Assembly (NCBI RefSeq): GCF_009826975.1
Contig: NZ_WUMO01000003.1
Location: 526,184 to 590,183, forward strand
DNA: 64,000 bases
Reading direction: 5' to 3'
Origin: Flavobacterium sp. HBTb2-11-1
GTDB taxonomy: Bacteria > Bacteroidota > Bacteroidia > Flavobacteriales > Flavobacteriaceae
A model generated the notes under the pieces. It ran no database searches and had not been told where the DNA came from. It saw only the letters and a list, made by a program, of their open reading frames with translations. This document shows positions 53,464 through 63,197 of this stretch, piece by piece; position 1 is the first letter of the stretch; each line of letters starts with the position of its first letter. Made by a program: the position numbers and the translations under genes.

Positions 53464-53848
53464 GACGCTCTGCTTTAAGGTTATTACATTATTGTTTGTT
53501 TTTATTTTTAAAGCTAAGAATTAGAAGGCTTGGGTATTGATATGTTAGCCTTTGATTTCTAATGCTATAGTAAATTTAAAAAAATAATTTATGCGTTGAA
53601 AAGCAGATTGATTTTAAAAAGAATTAAAAAAAAATAAGATTTGTTGTAACATTTTTTCTTTTTAGTAGTCTATTATAGTAAAATCAATAATTTGATAACG
53701 TTAAAGCTCTTTGATTATCGTTTTATTAAGTAAGTGTTAAGAATTTGTTAAAACATGGTACTTTGTAATGCATAATACGATAAAATGATTTACTTTTACA
53801 TCATCAAATTAAAAATCATCATCAATCATTTAATAAACATCAATCATT
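53464..53848. other. Gene-free stretch of 385 bp
   Basis: Very AT-rich, no frame of note and no strong repeat. It must hold the promoters of the divergent SRPBCC and second ankyrin genes; the only octamer candidate seen for the latter is TACTTTTA near 53790 (one mismatch). Confidence 0.5.
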
Positions 53849-54229
53849 ATGAAAAAATCAGTTATTTATTTAGGATTAGCCTTAGTAACATTTGGAAATG
53901 TAGCAATGGCTTCAAATGAAATCTCAACTGTTAAAAATCAAGTTGAATTTAAAAATTACGTGGGAACTCCTTTAAATGTTGCTATTAGTAAAGGAGATTT
54001 AGAAACAGTTAAAAAATTTATTGAATATGGTGCAGATGTGAACCAAATATCAGAGGATCTTACTCCTTTAATGATAGCTGCACTTTACAATAAACATGAG
54101 ATCATTAAAATTTTATTAGCGAATGGGGCAAATCCTAAAGCTAAAAACGAAAAAGGTTATACTGCATTAAAATATGCACAAGCATCAAATGCTTCGGAAG
54201 CAATTGCGCTTTTGAAAGATTTGAAATAA
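53849..54229 (+). CDS. Exported ankyrin-repeat protein (paralogue 2)
   Basis: 126 residues with signal peptide (MKKSVIYLGLALVTFGNVAMA) and ankyrin repeats that closely follow those of the gene at 52470: GDLETVKKFIEYGADVNQI, TPLMIAALYNKHEIIKILLANGA and YTALKYAQASNASEAIALLKDLK (parts). It lacks the Glu-Ile run. A local duplication with the SRPBCC gene now between the copies. Confidence 0.85.
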   Translation: MKKSVIYLGLALVTFGNVAMASNEISTVKNQVEFKNYVGTPLNVAISKGDLETVKKFIEYGADVNQISEDLTPLMIAALYNKHEIIKILLANGANPKAKNEKGYTALKYAQASNASEAIALLKDLK

Positions 54230-54252
54230 GATTTTAAAAGTTTTGAGTTAGT

Positions 54253-54287
54253 AAAAAGACCTTTCTGAGCAAAAGGTCTTTTTTTTG
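54253..54287 (+). terminator. Terminator, ankyrin gene 2
   Basis: AAAAAGACCTTT pairs with AAAGGTCTTTTT around a 7-nt loop with a T run. Confidence 0.88.
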
Positions 54288-54311
54288 CTTTGTGCAGACT
54301 TGATTATAAAC

Positions 54312-54350
54312 AAAAAAGCATCATTACGAGAATGATGCTTCTTCTTTTTT
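54312..54350 (-). terminator. Terminator of the czcCBA operon
   Basis: GCATCATT and AATGATGC (8 bp, 5-nt loop) with, on the minus strand, a following TTTTTTG. It lies about 50 bp beyond the pump stop codon. Confidence 0.8.
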
Positions 54351-54391
54351 AAATCCCAACAAATTGATTTAAAACTAAATATTTTAATTAT

Positions 54392-57300
54392 TTATTCTAT
54401 CGGTACATGTTTTTTTCTGTTGAATATCCAGAATAAAATTGGAAATACTAATAGTGTTAAAACAGTAGCTGTCATCAGTCCACCGATAATTACAATGGCA
54501 AGCGGTTTCTGCGATTCAGATCCAATTCCTGTAGAAATTGCTGCAGGCATTAATCCTATAGATGCCATTAATGCTGTCATAACTACCGCTCTGGTTCTGG
54601 CTTTTACTCCCATAAAAATAGATTCTTCGAGAGAGAATTTGGCTTTCAAGTTATGATGAAATTCAGAAATTAAAATAACTCCGTTTTGAATACAGATTCC
54701 GAGAAGCGCTATAAATCCAACTCCTGCTGAAATTCCGAAATTCATTCCTGTAATATGAAGCGCAATAATTCCGCCGATAATAGCAAATGGGACGTTAGCC
54801 AAAACAAGAAGAGAATCTTTAAAGTTTCCAAACAAAATAAACAATAGTACAAAAATTCCAATTAAACTAATGGGCACTACTTGCGCTAAACGGGCACTCG
54901 CACGAACTTGATTTTCAAATTCTCCTGTCCATCCTGTCGTGTAACCAGCTGGTAATTTAAGTTTGTTTACTTTTTGTTGGGCTTCTGCAATTGTACTTCC
55001 TAAATCACGATCACGAACAGAAAATTTTACACCAATAAAGCGTTTGGTGTTATCTCTATAAATAAATGCGGGACCTGTAATAGTTTTAATATCACAAATT
55101 TCCTTTAAAGGGATTTTGATTCCGCTGATGGTCGGAACTTTAATTTCTTCCAAATCTTTTTCATCTTTACGGTATTCTTTAGAAAAACGAACGCGAACAT
55201 CAAACTTCTTTTCATCTTCATATTTTTCTGTTGCAGTTTTTCCTCCGAAAGCTAATTCTAAAACTGCTTGTGCATCACTCAGAGTTACTCCATAGGCCGC
55301 CATTTTTTCGCGATCCAAGATTACGCTAATTTCAGGCTGTCCAACATTTCGCAAAATTCCAACATCTTTTATACCTGGAATATTTTTAATTTGAGCCAAG
55401 ACTTCATTCGCAAGCTCATCTAATTTATTCAAATCGTCCCCATAAATTTTAACGGCATTCGAAGCTTTAAACCCAGCCACCGATTCTGCAACGTTATCAA
55501 TTACGGGTTGAGAATAATTATATGTGATTCCCTGATGGACTTTTAGTTTATTATCCATTTCATTAATCAGATCGTCCATAGAAATTTTACGTTTCCATTC
55601 TGCTTTTGGAAGTAAATCAACTTGAAGTTGGATAAATCCAAAACCATTCGGGTCAGTTCCATCGTTGCTTCGTCCAGTTTGAGATAAAACTTGTTTAACC
55701 TCAGGAAAACTTTCCAGATCTTTTCTAATCATTGCTGCTGTTTTCACACTTTCAGGGAGAGAGGTACTCATTGGCAATTCTGCCGTAACCCATAATGCTC
55801 CTTCGTTTAATTGTGGTAAAAACTCGGTTCCTAAGAAACCTGCTGAGAAGAAAACGGCTGCTAACAATCCTAATGATGCAATTAAGGTCTGCACCTTATG
55901 TTTGAATGTCCATTGAAAACCTTTGCTGACAATTCTATCCCAAAAATTCACAAACGGATTATGTTTTTCTTTTACATTTTTATTTAATAAAATATGAGAA
56001 AGAACGGGAACCAAAGTCAAGGTAAAAATAAGCGCTCCTAATAAGGCAAAACCTAATGTAAAGGCTAGGGGAGAGAACATCTTTCCTTCTACTTTCTGGA
56101 AAGAGAAAATAGGAAGCAAAGCTGTAATAATAATCAGTTTTGAAAAGAAAATGGCTTTACCCATTTCAGTTCCTGTCTTTTTGATTAAGCTTCCTTTTGC
56201 AATTTTATTGAATTTTTCCATCCCTAACTGATGTGCCTTATGATCTAAGACTACAAACAAGCCTTCAACCATTACAACGGCTCCATCAATAATAATCCCG
56301 AAATCGACCGCACCTAAGCTTAATAGATTGGCACTCATTCCCATCATCTTAAGGCATAAGAATGCAAATAATAAAGAAAGCGGAATGACAATCGAAACCG
56401 TAAAGGTAGTTCTCCAATCGGCCATAAATAGAAACACGACAACAGTAACGAGAATAATACCTTCAAACAAGTTATGCATTACTGTTTCGGTCGTAAAATT
56501 CATCAAATTGTCACGATCGTAAAATGTTTCAATTTTAATGTCTTTTGGTAAAACATTATCGTTAAGATCTTTAATTTTTGCTTTGATTAAGGCGAGTGTT
56601 TCCTGCGGGTTTTCACCTTTTCGCATTACTACGATTCCCTCAACGGCATCGTCATTGTTTCCAATACCTGTTTGTCCAACTCTTGGCATTGAACTTTCGT
56701 AAACATTAGCTAAGTTTTTAACTAATATTGGATTTCCTGCTGCATCATCTACGATAATATTTCCAATATCTTCTTTCGATTTTAATAAGCCGACACCGCG
56801 AACAACAAATGCTTGTCCGTTCTTTTCAATAACATCACCACCTACGTTCAAGTTTCCGGCATTTACAGCGTTGTAAACCTGCAAAGGTGTAATGTTGTAT
56901 TTAGCCAATTTGATAGGATCAACCCCAACTTCATAAGTTTTAGTTTGACCTCCAAAAACATTTAAATCTGCAACGCCAGGCAGAGAACGAAGTTGTTTAT
57001 CGATAACCCAATTTTGGTAAGTCAATAATTCTCTACTGTCTCTGCTATCGCTTTTTACAAGATATCTGAAAATTTCTCCTGTAGGCCCGTAAGGAGGCTG
57101 TACATCTGGTTCTACATCATCAGGCAGGGAAACATTCTTTAATAAGTTATTTACCTGAAAACGGGCAAAAGTATCGTCTACACCATCATCAAAAATGATT
57201 TTAATAACCGATAAACCAAACATAGTAATGCTTCGCACACTTGTTTTTTTCTGTACTGAGTTCATGGCAATCTCAATAGGAGAAGTAACAAAACGCTCTA

Positions 57301-57490
57301 CTTCTTCAGCACTTTTTCCGTTCCATTGCGTAATAATAATGATCTGCGTATTGGTAACGTCTGGAAAAGCATCAATAGGCATATTTTTGAAAGAAATAAA
57401 TCCCGCAACAGCCAATAATCCAACCCAAAAGAAGGTAAATGCTTTATTCTTTAGCGAAAAAGCAATAATATTTTTTATGAATTTGTTCAT
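54392..57490 (-). CDS. czcA: Heavy-metal RND efflux pump (CzcA/CusA type)
   Basis: 1032 residues, normal for the family, not fused. PIDAFPDVTNTQI near the N-terminus, twelve membrane segments, and TM4 DFGIIIDGAVVMVEG with the acidic proton-relay residues. Exports a divalent or monovalent metal cation from the periplasm or cytoplasm. Third gene of an operon with its membrane-fusion and outer-membrane partners, unlike the fused pump at 28924. Confidence 0.95.
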   Translation of the reverse strand: MNKFIKNIIAFSLKNKAFTFFWVGLLAVAGFISFKNMPIDAFPDVTNTQIIIITQWNGKSAEEVERFVTSPIEIAMNSVQKKTSVRSITMFGLSVIKIIFDDGVDDTFARFQVNNLLKNVSLPDDVEPDVQPPYGPTGEIFRYLVKSDSRDSRELLTYQNWVIDKQLRSLPGVADLNVFGGQTKTYEVGVDPIKLAKYNITPLQVYNAVNAGNLNVGGDVIEKNGQAFVVRGVGLLKSKEDIGNIIVDDAAGNPILVKNLANVYESSMPRVGQTGIGNNDDAVEGIVVMRKGENPQETLALIKAKIKDLNDNVLPKDIKIETFYDRDNLMNFTTETVMHNLFEGIILVTVVVFLFMADWRTTFTVSIVIPLSLLFAFLCLKMMGMSANLLSLGAVDFGIIIDGAVVMVEGLFVVLDHKAHQLGMEKFNKIAKGSLIKKTGTEMGKAIFFSKLIIITALLPIFSFQKVEGKMFSPLAFTLGFALLGALIFTLTLVPVLSHILLNKNVKEKHNPFVNFWDRIVSKGFQWTFKHKVQTLIASLGLLAAVFFSAGFLGTEFLPQLNEGALWVTAELPMSTSLPESVKTAAMIRKDLESFPEVKQVLSQTGRSNDGTDPNGFGFIQLQVDLLPKAEWKRKISMDDLINEMDNKLKVHQGITYNYSQPVIDNVAESVAGFKASNAVKIYGDDLNKLDELANEVLAQIKNIPGIKDVGILRNVGQPEISVILDREKMAAYGVTLSDAQAVLELAFGGKTATEKYEDEKKFDVRVRFSKEYRKDEKDLEEIKVPTISGIKIPLKEICDIKTITGPAFIYRDNTKRFIGVKFSVRDRDLGSTIAEAQQKVNKLKLPAGYTTGWTGEFENQVRASARLAQVVPISLIGIFVLLFILFGNFKDSLLVLANVPFAIIGGIIALHITGMNFGISAGVGFIALLGICIQNGVILISEFHHNLKAKFSLEESIFMGVKARTRAVVMTALMASIGLMPAAISTGIGSESQKPLAIVIIGGLMTATVLTLLVFPILFWIFNRKKHVPIE

Positions 57491-57493
57491 GTC

Positions 57494-58579
57494 TTAATTA
57501 TTTAAAGCACCATAAATAAATAGCTGATTGTTGGTGATTACTTTTTCATTTTCTTTTAAACCGCTTGAAAGGTAAGTAGTGTCTCCAACCACTCTATAAA
57601 CTTCGACTTGTCTAGTTTCAATATTATTACGGTCATTAAATACCACGACAAAATTTTTGCTTTTATCAAAAACAATAGCTTTACTTGGTACGGCTATCAT
57701 AGATTGGTTTTCATTAAAAGACAATTTTATGTTAGCATTCATATCGGGCTTAAGCATGTAATCTGGATTATTCAGTTTAATTCTGGCTTGCATAGCTTTA
57801 GTCTCAGGATCAATTACATTATAGATTTTATCTACTTTTCCGTAAAATGTTTTATCAGGATAACTCAAGGTAGTTACAGCGGCGCTCGTTCCCAGTTTTA
57901 CTTTATTGATATCTATTTCATTAATATTAGCCATTGCCCAAACTTCGCTGATTTCTGCAATATCAAATATGTTTTCAGAACGGTCGTTACGTAAAAGCAT
58001 ATCTTGGTTGATGCTTTTCTGAATGATAAAACCGCTTATCGGAGCTGTTACTTCGTAAATTGAACCCGCCTTAATATTATAGATTTTATAGGTTTCCTGT
58101 ATTTTGCTTAATTGCGACTGCGCTTTATTTACCTCAGATTTTGCCTGAAGAACATCGCTTTCAGAATTCAGTTTTCCGTCAAATAATTCTTGAGCAACTT
58201 TCAAATTGTTTTTGGCAACAAGCAAATCGCTTTTTGCATCAATAGATTGTTTTTCAAAATCGGCAACATCAGTACTTTTTATCGTGGCAAGAACTTGTCC
58301 TTTCTTAACATAATCACCAAGTTCAACATTTACTTTCATTACATTTCCGCCAACCAATGGGTAAACATCAATCATTTTATTATTGTCAGCCGTAATTTTT
58401 CCATAAAAACTAAGTTCATTTTTTAATGGCTGAGATTTAGCTTCTGCAGTTGTAGTGCTTTTAAGCATAGTATCGCTTAAAACAAAAGAGGTATTTGTTT
58501 CAGGATTTTCAACTTCTTTTTTGCAGCTCGTAAGAGATAAGCCTGCTAATGCGATTCCGATGAATAATATATGTTTCAT
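57494..58579 (-). CDS. czcB: RND efflux membrane-fusion protein
   Basis: 361-residue lipoprotein (C19 in LSLTSCKKE). Lipoyl halves at VYPLVGGNVMKVNVELGDYVKKGQVL and VTAPISGFIIQKSINQ (given in parts) flank a coiled-coil hairpin; a beta-barrel follows with MLKPDMNANIKLSF. It starts 13 bp after the TolC-family gene and ends 3 bp before the pump. Confidence 0.93.
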   Translation of the reverse strand: MKHILFIGIALAGLSLTSCKKEVENPETNTSFVLSDTMLKSTTTAEAKSQPLKNELSFYGKITADNNKMIDVYPLVGGNVMKVNVELGDYVKKGQVLATIKSTDVADFEKQSIDAKSDLLVAKNNLKVAQELFDGKLNSESDVLQAKSEVNKAQSQLSKIQETYKIYNIKAGSIYEVTAPISGFIIQKSINQDMLLRNDRSENIFDIAEISEVWAMANINEIDINKVKLGTSAAVTTLSYPDKTFYGKVDKIYNVIDPETKAMQARIKLNNPDYMLKPDMNANIKLSFNENQSMIAVPSKAIVFDKSKNFVVVFNDRNNIETRQVEVYRVVGDTTYLSSGLKENEKVITNNQLFIYGALNN

Positions 58580-58592
58580 TTCTGTACTTTTT

Positions 58593-59840
58593 TTAAAATA
58601 AATCTTTGTTGATGGTGCTATTTAACTCTTCGCCTGCAATCACTACTTTTTTCTTTAATTCATTTAATTGAATTATAGCTTGATTGTAGCTTTCCATAAA
58701 ATCGGTAAATTCTAAAAGGCTCACGTTTCGTTTTTGAAAGTTGGTAAGCATTCCGTTATAAACTGCTTCAAAATCTGAATTTACAGTTGGTTTTATGACA
58801 GCATAATTTTGTCTGGATTCATCCCATTTGGTCCATGCTGACGTGATTTCTGTTTTGAGCTGTAGTTCGAAGTTTTGTTTTTCAATTTTAGATTGTTCCA
58901 AAATTGTTTTTGCATACTTAATGTTTCCTTTATTTTGATTCCAAAGTGGTAAAGGAATTCCAACAGTTAAATTGGCTTCATTGTTAAAAGCACCGCTTCG
59001 CTGATCATAATTTGCTCCGAGTGTAATGTCTGGAACTGAAAGCGATTTTTGCCATTTTACATTCAATTCATTTGCATCAATTTCTTTTTGTTTGGCTAAA
59101 TAATCTGGGCGGTTAGCAATAGCTTGTTCTTCAAAGCTTTTAAGATCAAAGTTGATTGTTTTTAAGTATTTATCCGAATCGTCTTTGCTTACAACAGGAA
59201 TTACATTTTCAGTTTCGTTCAAAAGCAATTTCAAATTAGCTTGCTCTTCTATATTATTGTTTACAACTTCCAGACGCTCATTTTTAAAATTCAGATACAA
59301 TGATTGTAAACGCACGACATCCTTCAAAGGAATATTCCCTTTCTGAGCCTGAACAGAATAAGAGTTGATTAAATTTTCAATGTGAGCCAGTTGCTTGTCA
59401 GTATTTTCAAGGTTTTTTGTGTTATAATACACCGTATAAAAACTCTTGCGCAATTGTAGTTTTAGGTTGCGAAGCACATCATTAAATTGCAATTCTGCCA
59501 ATTGGGTATTGGTTTGAGCCAATTTAACTTCATTGCGTTTTTTTCCGCCGAGATAAATAAGCTGCTCGATACTAAATGCTTTTTGACCTTCTTTGCCAAT
59601 ATCAAAAAACTTATCCCTTTCAGGATTATAAGCATTCAATTCCGCAGTTATTGTGGGATTGTCCCAAATACGAGCCTGAATAGTTAGCGCTTTTGCAGCA
59701 TCGATGTTGTATTGGGATGCCAGTAAAAAAAGGTTTTTTTTCAAAAATTGACTTTCACAGTCTTGGAGAGTAAGTGATTTTTGCGCTATTGCAACTTGAT
59801 TTAAAAGTGCAAATAACAGCAATGCGAATAACTTTTTCAT
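58593..59840 (-). CDS. czcC: TolC-family outer-membrane channel
   Basis: 415 residues with signal peptide (cleavage near VAIAQ, residue 19-20) and two outer-membrane-efflux repeats of long helices, e.g. LQDCESQFLKKNL and VGIPLPLWNQNKGN. Outer-membrane part of the efflux complex. First gene of the operon; a direct-repeat operator and promoter lie directly upstream. Confidence 0.93.
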   Translation of the reverse strand: MKKLFALLLFALLNQVAIAQKSLTLQDCESQFLKKNLFLLASQYNIDAAKALTIQARIWDNPTITAELNAYNPERDKFFDIGKEGQKAFSIEQLIYLGGKKRNEVKLAQTNTQLAELQFNDVLRNLKLQLRKSFYTVYYNTKNLENTDKQLAHIENLINSYSVQAQKGNIPLKDVVRLQSLYLNFKNERLEVVNNNIEEQANLKLLLNETENVIPVVSKDDSDKYLKTINFDLKSFEEQAIANRPDYLAKQKEIDANELNVKWQKSLSVPDITLGANYDQRSGAFNNEANLTVGIPLPLWNQNKGNIKYAKTILEQSKIEKQNFELQLKTEITSAWTKWDESRQNYAVIKPTVNSDFEAVYNGMLTNFQKRNVSLLEFTDFMESYNQAIIQLNELKKKVVIAGEELNSTINKDLF

Positions 59841-59860
59841 TGTATCATCTTTAAGTTGTA

Positions 59861-59868
59861 CAAATATG
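59861..59868 (-). promoter_or_regulatory. Putative -7 element of czcCBA
   Basis: CATATTTG on the minus strand (one mismatch to TAnnTTTG), about 20 nt before the czcC ATG, directly downstream of the direct repeats. Confidence 0.5.
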
Positions 59869-59879
59869 CTATCAACAGG

Positions 59880-59923
59880 CTTTAAGAGAGCTTAAAATCT
59901 ACCTTAAAAATAGCTTAAAATTG
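59880..59923 (-). promoter_or_regulatory. Direct-repeat operator between the sensor gene and czcC
   Basis: Four TTAA cores (59882, 59892, 59904, 59915) in the context CTTAAAA/CTTTAAG repeat at 10, 12 and 11 bp, i.e. about one helical turn apart. OmpR-family response regulators usually bind tandem repeats with this period. The array ends 11 bp upstream of the -7 element, a typical activator position. Confidence 0.6.
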
Positions 59924-59924
59924 T

Positions 59925-61286
59925 TTACAAACTAAAAAATAACTGAAATAAATTCGTGTTAATATTTGATGCAGAGTAAGTTATGTTTGCTTTGTGCAGA
60001 ATTAGGATGCGTTGCACAATTCTTAAGCCAAGTCCAAAACCAGAAGTTCCTTTTGAATTTCGGCCACGCATAAAAGGCTGAAAAAGATTTTTTTGTTCTT
60101 CTTCATTTAAGGTTTCTCCTGTATTGGATACAGAAATGATAAGATGATGATGATCGGTGCTTATTTTTACTTTTGCCTGCTTATTGTCTGAATAAACACA
60201 GGCATTTTTTAAAATATTGGTTAAGGCTATCTCTAAAAGATTTCTATTTCCTTTTACTTCTAAAGCGGTATCAAGATCGTCACTTTCTTCCATTTCAAAA
60301 AGAATAACGAAATCAGGGAAAGCTTTGTTTATTTTTTCGATAGAAGAAAATAAAATTTCATCTATTCTTTGCACTTCATGATGATCTGCTTTTCTGTTAT
60401 CAATTTTAGAAAGGATAAGTAGAGAATTGATTAATTCGGTCAAGTGATTGACATCATCTAAAATGGAATGCAAAAATGACTTGTCTTTCTGCTGAAGCTC
60501 TGGTTCGGCCATAGCATTTTCTATTTGAGAAGTCATTCTGGAAAGCGGTGTTCTTAATTCATGAGATGCGTGAGCGGTAAATTCCTTTTGCTTTTGATAC
60601 GAAAGTTCAATGCGATCCATCATGAAATTAAATTCATCAGCAATTAAATCAATTTCATTTTTACTGCTTTTAGACTCAATTCTGGTATCGAGATTATTTT
60701 CGTTTATGTTTTTTATTTTCTGATGAAAAGCATGAAGAGGATTCATAGCTTTTCTTACCATAAATGAAGTTAACAGCCAGCAGATTGTTGTAAAAAAGAT
60801 ATACGAAATAACTAATGTATAACGTAAGAAAAGTAGTTTTCGATTTCCATAATCATCCGTTGCAGAAATTAAAGCATAAAAATCTTTGTCGTTGGTATCA
60901 TAAAAAACACCATAAACCTCATAATTGCCTTGCTGTTTAAAAAAGGTTTTATTCTTTTTAAGATATTTTAAATCATCAACAGACCAATTGATTTTGGCGT
61001 CATCAATGCTGCTGTAAATCAGTTTGTAATTAGAATCAAAAACCAAAGTTTTTTCATCATACAATTTGTTGATTGAATTCTGGTCTATTATTTTTAAAAG
61101 CTGATTGTCGACTTGTTTTACGTTAACTAATAACTTAATATTAGATAGAGCTTTAATTTCTAATCGATCTCGAAATTCTTCTTTTCTGTAATTGGAATAT
61201 AAAATGAATATCACTGTAGAAGCCAGCCCAAAAAGGATGGTAAACAGTAAACTTACTAAAAGTGATATTCGATTTTTTAATGTCAT
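59925..61286 (-). CDS. Sensor histidine kinase of the metal efflux system
   Basis: 453 residues: two membrane segments (about 8-31 and 153-177) around a periplasmic sensor domain, a HAMP-like region, then the H-box ASHELRTPLSRM with H242 and a HATPase domain (N, G1 and G2 boxes, e.g. GTSGFGLGLRIVQRI). Overlaps the response regulator gene by 4 bp. Metal sensing is inferred from context. Confidence 0.93.
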   Translation of the reverse strand: MTLKNRISLLVSLLFTILFGLASTVIFILYSNYRKEEFRDRLEIKALSNIKLLVNVKQVDNQLLKIIDQNSINKLYDEKTLVFDSNYKLIYSSIDDAKINWSVDDLKYLKKNKTFFKQQGNYEVYGVFYDTNDKDFYALISATDDYGNRKLLFLRYTLVISYIFFTTICWLLTSFMVRKAMNPLHAFHQKIKNINENNLDTRIESKSSKNEIDLIADEFNFMMDRIELSYQKQKEFTAHASHELRTPLSRMTSQIENAMAEPELQQKDKSFLHSILDDVNHLTELINSLLILSKIDNRKADHHEVQRIDEILFSSIEKINKAFPDFVILFEMEESDDLDTALEVKGNRNLLEIALTNILKNACVYSDNKQAKVKISTDHHHLIISVSNTGETLNEEEQKNLFQPFMRGRNSKGTSGFGLGLRIVQRILILHKANITYSASNINTNLFQLFFSL

Positions 61287-61963
61287 TCCTGATCGCTTAA
61301 ATAGTACCCATAACCGACTTTGGTTCGGAGAAGTTTTATATCGTGATCTTTATCAATCTTCTTCCTTAAAAAATTGATATAGACCTCAATAGTATTCTGA
61401 TTGGTTTCAATATGGTAATCCCAAAGTTTTTCGGCAATAAACTGTTTAGAAATCACTTTTCCTTTAGCATGCGCTAAAATCAGAATTAATTTAAACTCTT
61501 TTGGCGTAAGTTTAATTTCTTCACCCGCCCTAAAAACTTTCATTTCTTCCTCAAAGATCTCCAGATCCTTAATAGTAATTTTATTGTCTATTTGCTGCGG
61601 AACATCTTTTCTTCTCAAAAGCGATTGTACACGTGCATGCAATTCTTCAAAATGAAAAGGTTTAACCAGATAATCATCTGCGCCATTATCAAAAGAAGAT
61701 AGCTTATCTTCAATTTCACTAAAAGCGGTAAGCATAATAATTGGTGTTTTTTTGTCGATTTCACGAATACCTTTACAAACGTCAATTCCATTTATTCCAG
61801 GAACATTGATATCAAGAATAATCAAATCATATTCGTACGGAAAGTACTTTTTAAGAAGCAAAGAGCCATCATAATAAGGAACACACTCGAATTCTTTTGA
61901 AGTAAAGAATGCGGTGATTTCTTTTGATAAAGTAAAATCATCTTCGAGTAGTAATATTTTCAT
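61283..61963 (-). CDS. OmpR/CzcR-family response regulator
   Basis: 226 residues: receiver domain with phosphorylation site D51 (LIILDINVPG) and K102-region VKPF, then an OmpR-type winged helix (LTPKEFKLILIL, VYINFLRKKIDKDHDIKLLRTKVGYGYYL in parts). First gene of the regulator pair, which is followed by the efflux operon it probably controls. Confidence 0.94.
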   Translation of the reverse strand: MKILLLEDDFTLSKEITAFFTSKEFECVPYYDGSLLLKKYFPYEYDLIILDINVPGINGIDVCKGIREIDKKTPIIMLTAFSEIEDKLSSFDNGADDYLVKPFHFEELHARVQSLLRRKDVPQQIDNKITIKDLEIFEEEMKVFRAGEEIKLTPKEFKLILILAHAKGKVISKQFIAEKLWDYHIETNQNTIEVYINFLRKKIDKDHDIKLLRTKVGYGYYLSDQE

Positions 61964-61980
61964 GCCTGATTATATTATTT

Positions 61981-62015
61981 GTAGATCTGATTTGGTAAAC
62001 TCAAATCAGATCTAC
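61981..62015 (-). repeat. 14-bp inverted repeat before the response regulator
   Basis: GTAGATCTGATTTG and CAAATCAGATCTAC (perfect, 7-nt spacer). It lies between the M42 peptidase stop (62028) and the regulator start (61963). It could be the peptidase terminator (only a weak T-rich tail follows) or an operator for the regulator gene. Confidence 0.65.
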
Positions 62016-62027
62016 ATTAAAAGTATA

Positions 62028-63116
62028 TTATTTAAAATAAGAAAAAGTCTCGTTGTTCTCAATTTTCAATAAAGCTTCATAAATAAGTTGAATCACATTC
62101 TCAACATCATCCTTGCGAACCATTTCTACAGTAGTATGCATATATCTTAACGGAAGCGAGATTAAAGCAGATGGAACACCACCATTGCTATACGCAAAAG
62201 CATCAGTATCTGTACCCGTTGCACGCGAAGTAGCATGTCTCTGAAAAGGAATTTTATTCTCTTCTGCAGTATCAACAATCAAATCGCGCAATTTATTCTG
62301 AATAGCAGGAGAGTAGCCAATAACAGGACCTTTGCCCATTTTAAGATCACCCTCTACCTTTTTATCAATCATTGGTGTAGTGGTGTCGTGGCATACATCG
62401 GTCACAATTGCTACATTAGGTTTTATGCGGTGAGCAATCATTTCGGCTCCGCGAAGACCAATTTCTTCTTGAACAGAATTTACTATATACAAACCAAACG
62501 GAAGTTTCTTTTTATTTTCGTGTAATAGTCGAGCAACTTCAGCAATCATAAAACCGCCCATTCGATTATCGATAGCACGGCAGACAAATTTATTCTCATT
62601 CAAAATCATAAATTCGTCTGGATAGGTAATTACGCATCCCACATGAACACCTAATGCCTCAACCTGCTCTTTGTTCTCGCATCCTAAATCAATAAAAATA
62701 TTACTCAATTTAGGAATCTCTTCTTTATCACGCAAACGAGTATGAATAGCAGGCCATCCGAAAACACCCTTTACAATTCCGTTTTTAGTATGAATATTAA
62801 CCCTTTTAGATGGAGCAATTTGGTGATCAGAACCACCATTTCGTATTACATATATTAAACCATCCTCTGTAATATAATTTACATACCAAGAAATTTCATC
62901 TGCGTGACCTTCAATAACAACTTTGTAAGGAGCATCTGGATTAATTACGCCAACAGCTGTTCCATAAGTATCTGTAATAAAAGTATCTACATAAGGTTTT
63001 AAATAATTCATCCAAAGTTTTTGTCCTTCACTTTCATAACCAGTTGGAGAAGCGTTATTTAGATAGCTTTCTAAGAAAGCAATAGAAGTATCATTTAAGA
63101 TCGATTTTGCACTCAT
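62028..63116 (-). CDS. M42-family glutamyl aminopeptidase
   Basis: 362 residues with the dinuclear metal site: HADEISW (H72 region), the bridging Asp in AIDNRMGG, the catalytic Glu pair in SVQEEIGLRGAE, TDVCHDTT, and HTTVEMV near the end. Cytoplasmic aminopeptidase/cellulase-like M42 enzyme, usually a large tetrahedral complex. Divergent from the DUF4294 gene. Confidence 0.94.
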   Translation of the reverse strand: MSAKSILNDTSIAFLESYLNNASPTGYESEGQKLWMNYLKPYVDTFITDTYGTAVGVINPDAPYKVVIEGHADEISWYVNYITEDGLIYVIRNGGSDHQIAPSKRVNIHTKNGIVKGVFGWPAIHTRLRDKEEIPKLSNIFIDLGCENKEQVEALGVHVGCVITYPDEFMILNENKFVCRAIDNRMGGFMIAEVARLLHENKKKLPFGLYIVNSVQEEIGLRGAEMIAHRIKPNVAIVTDVCHDTTTPMIDKKVEGDLKMGKGPVIGYSPAIQNKLRDLIVDTAEENKIPFQRHATSRATGTDTDAFAYSNGGVPSALISLPLRYMHTTVEMVRKDDVENVIQLIYEALLKIENNETFSYFK

Positions 63117-63139
63117 AAAAATATTTTTCCGCTAAAATA

Positions 63140-63147
63140 TAAATTTG
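63140..63147 (+). promoter_or_regulatory. Consensus -7 element of the DUF4294 gene
   Basis: TAAATTTG, 50 nt before the ATG at 63198. Confidence 0.5.
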
Positions 63148-63197
63148 GTATTAGAGTTGTGTATAAATATATAATTTTACACTTTAATTATGATTCA

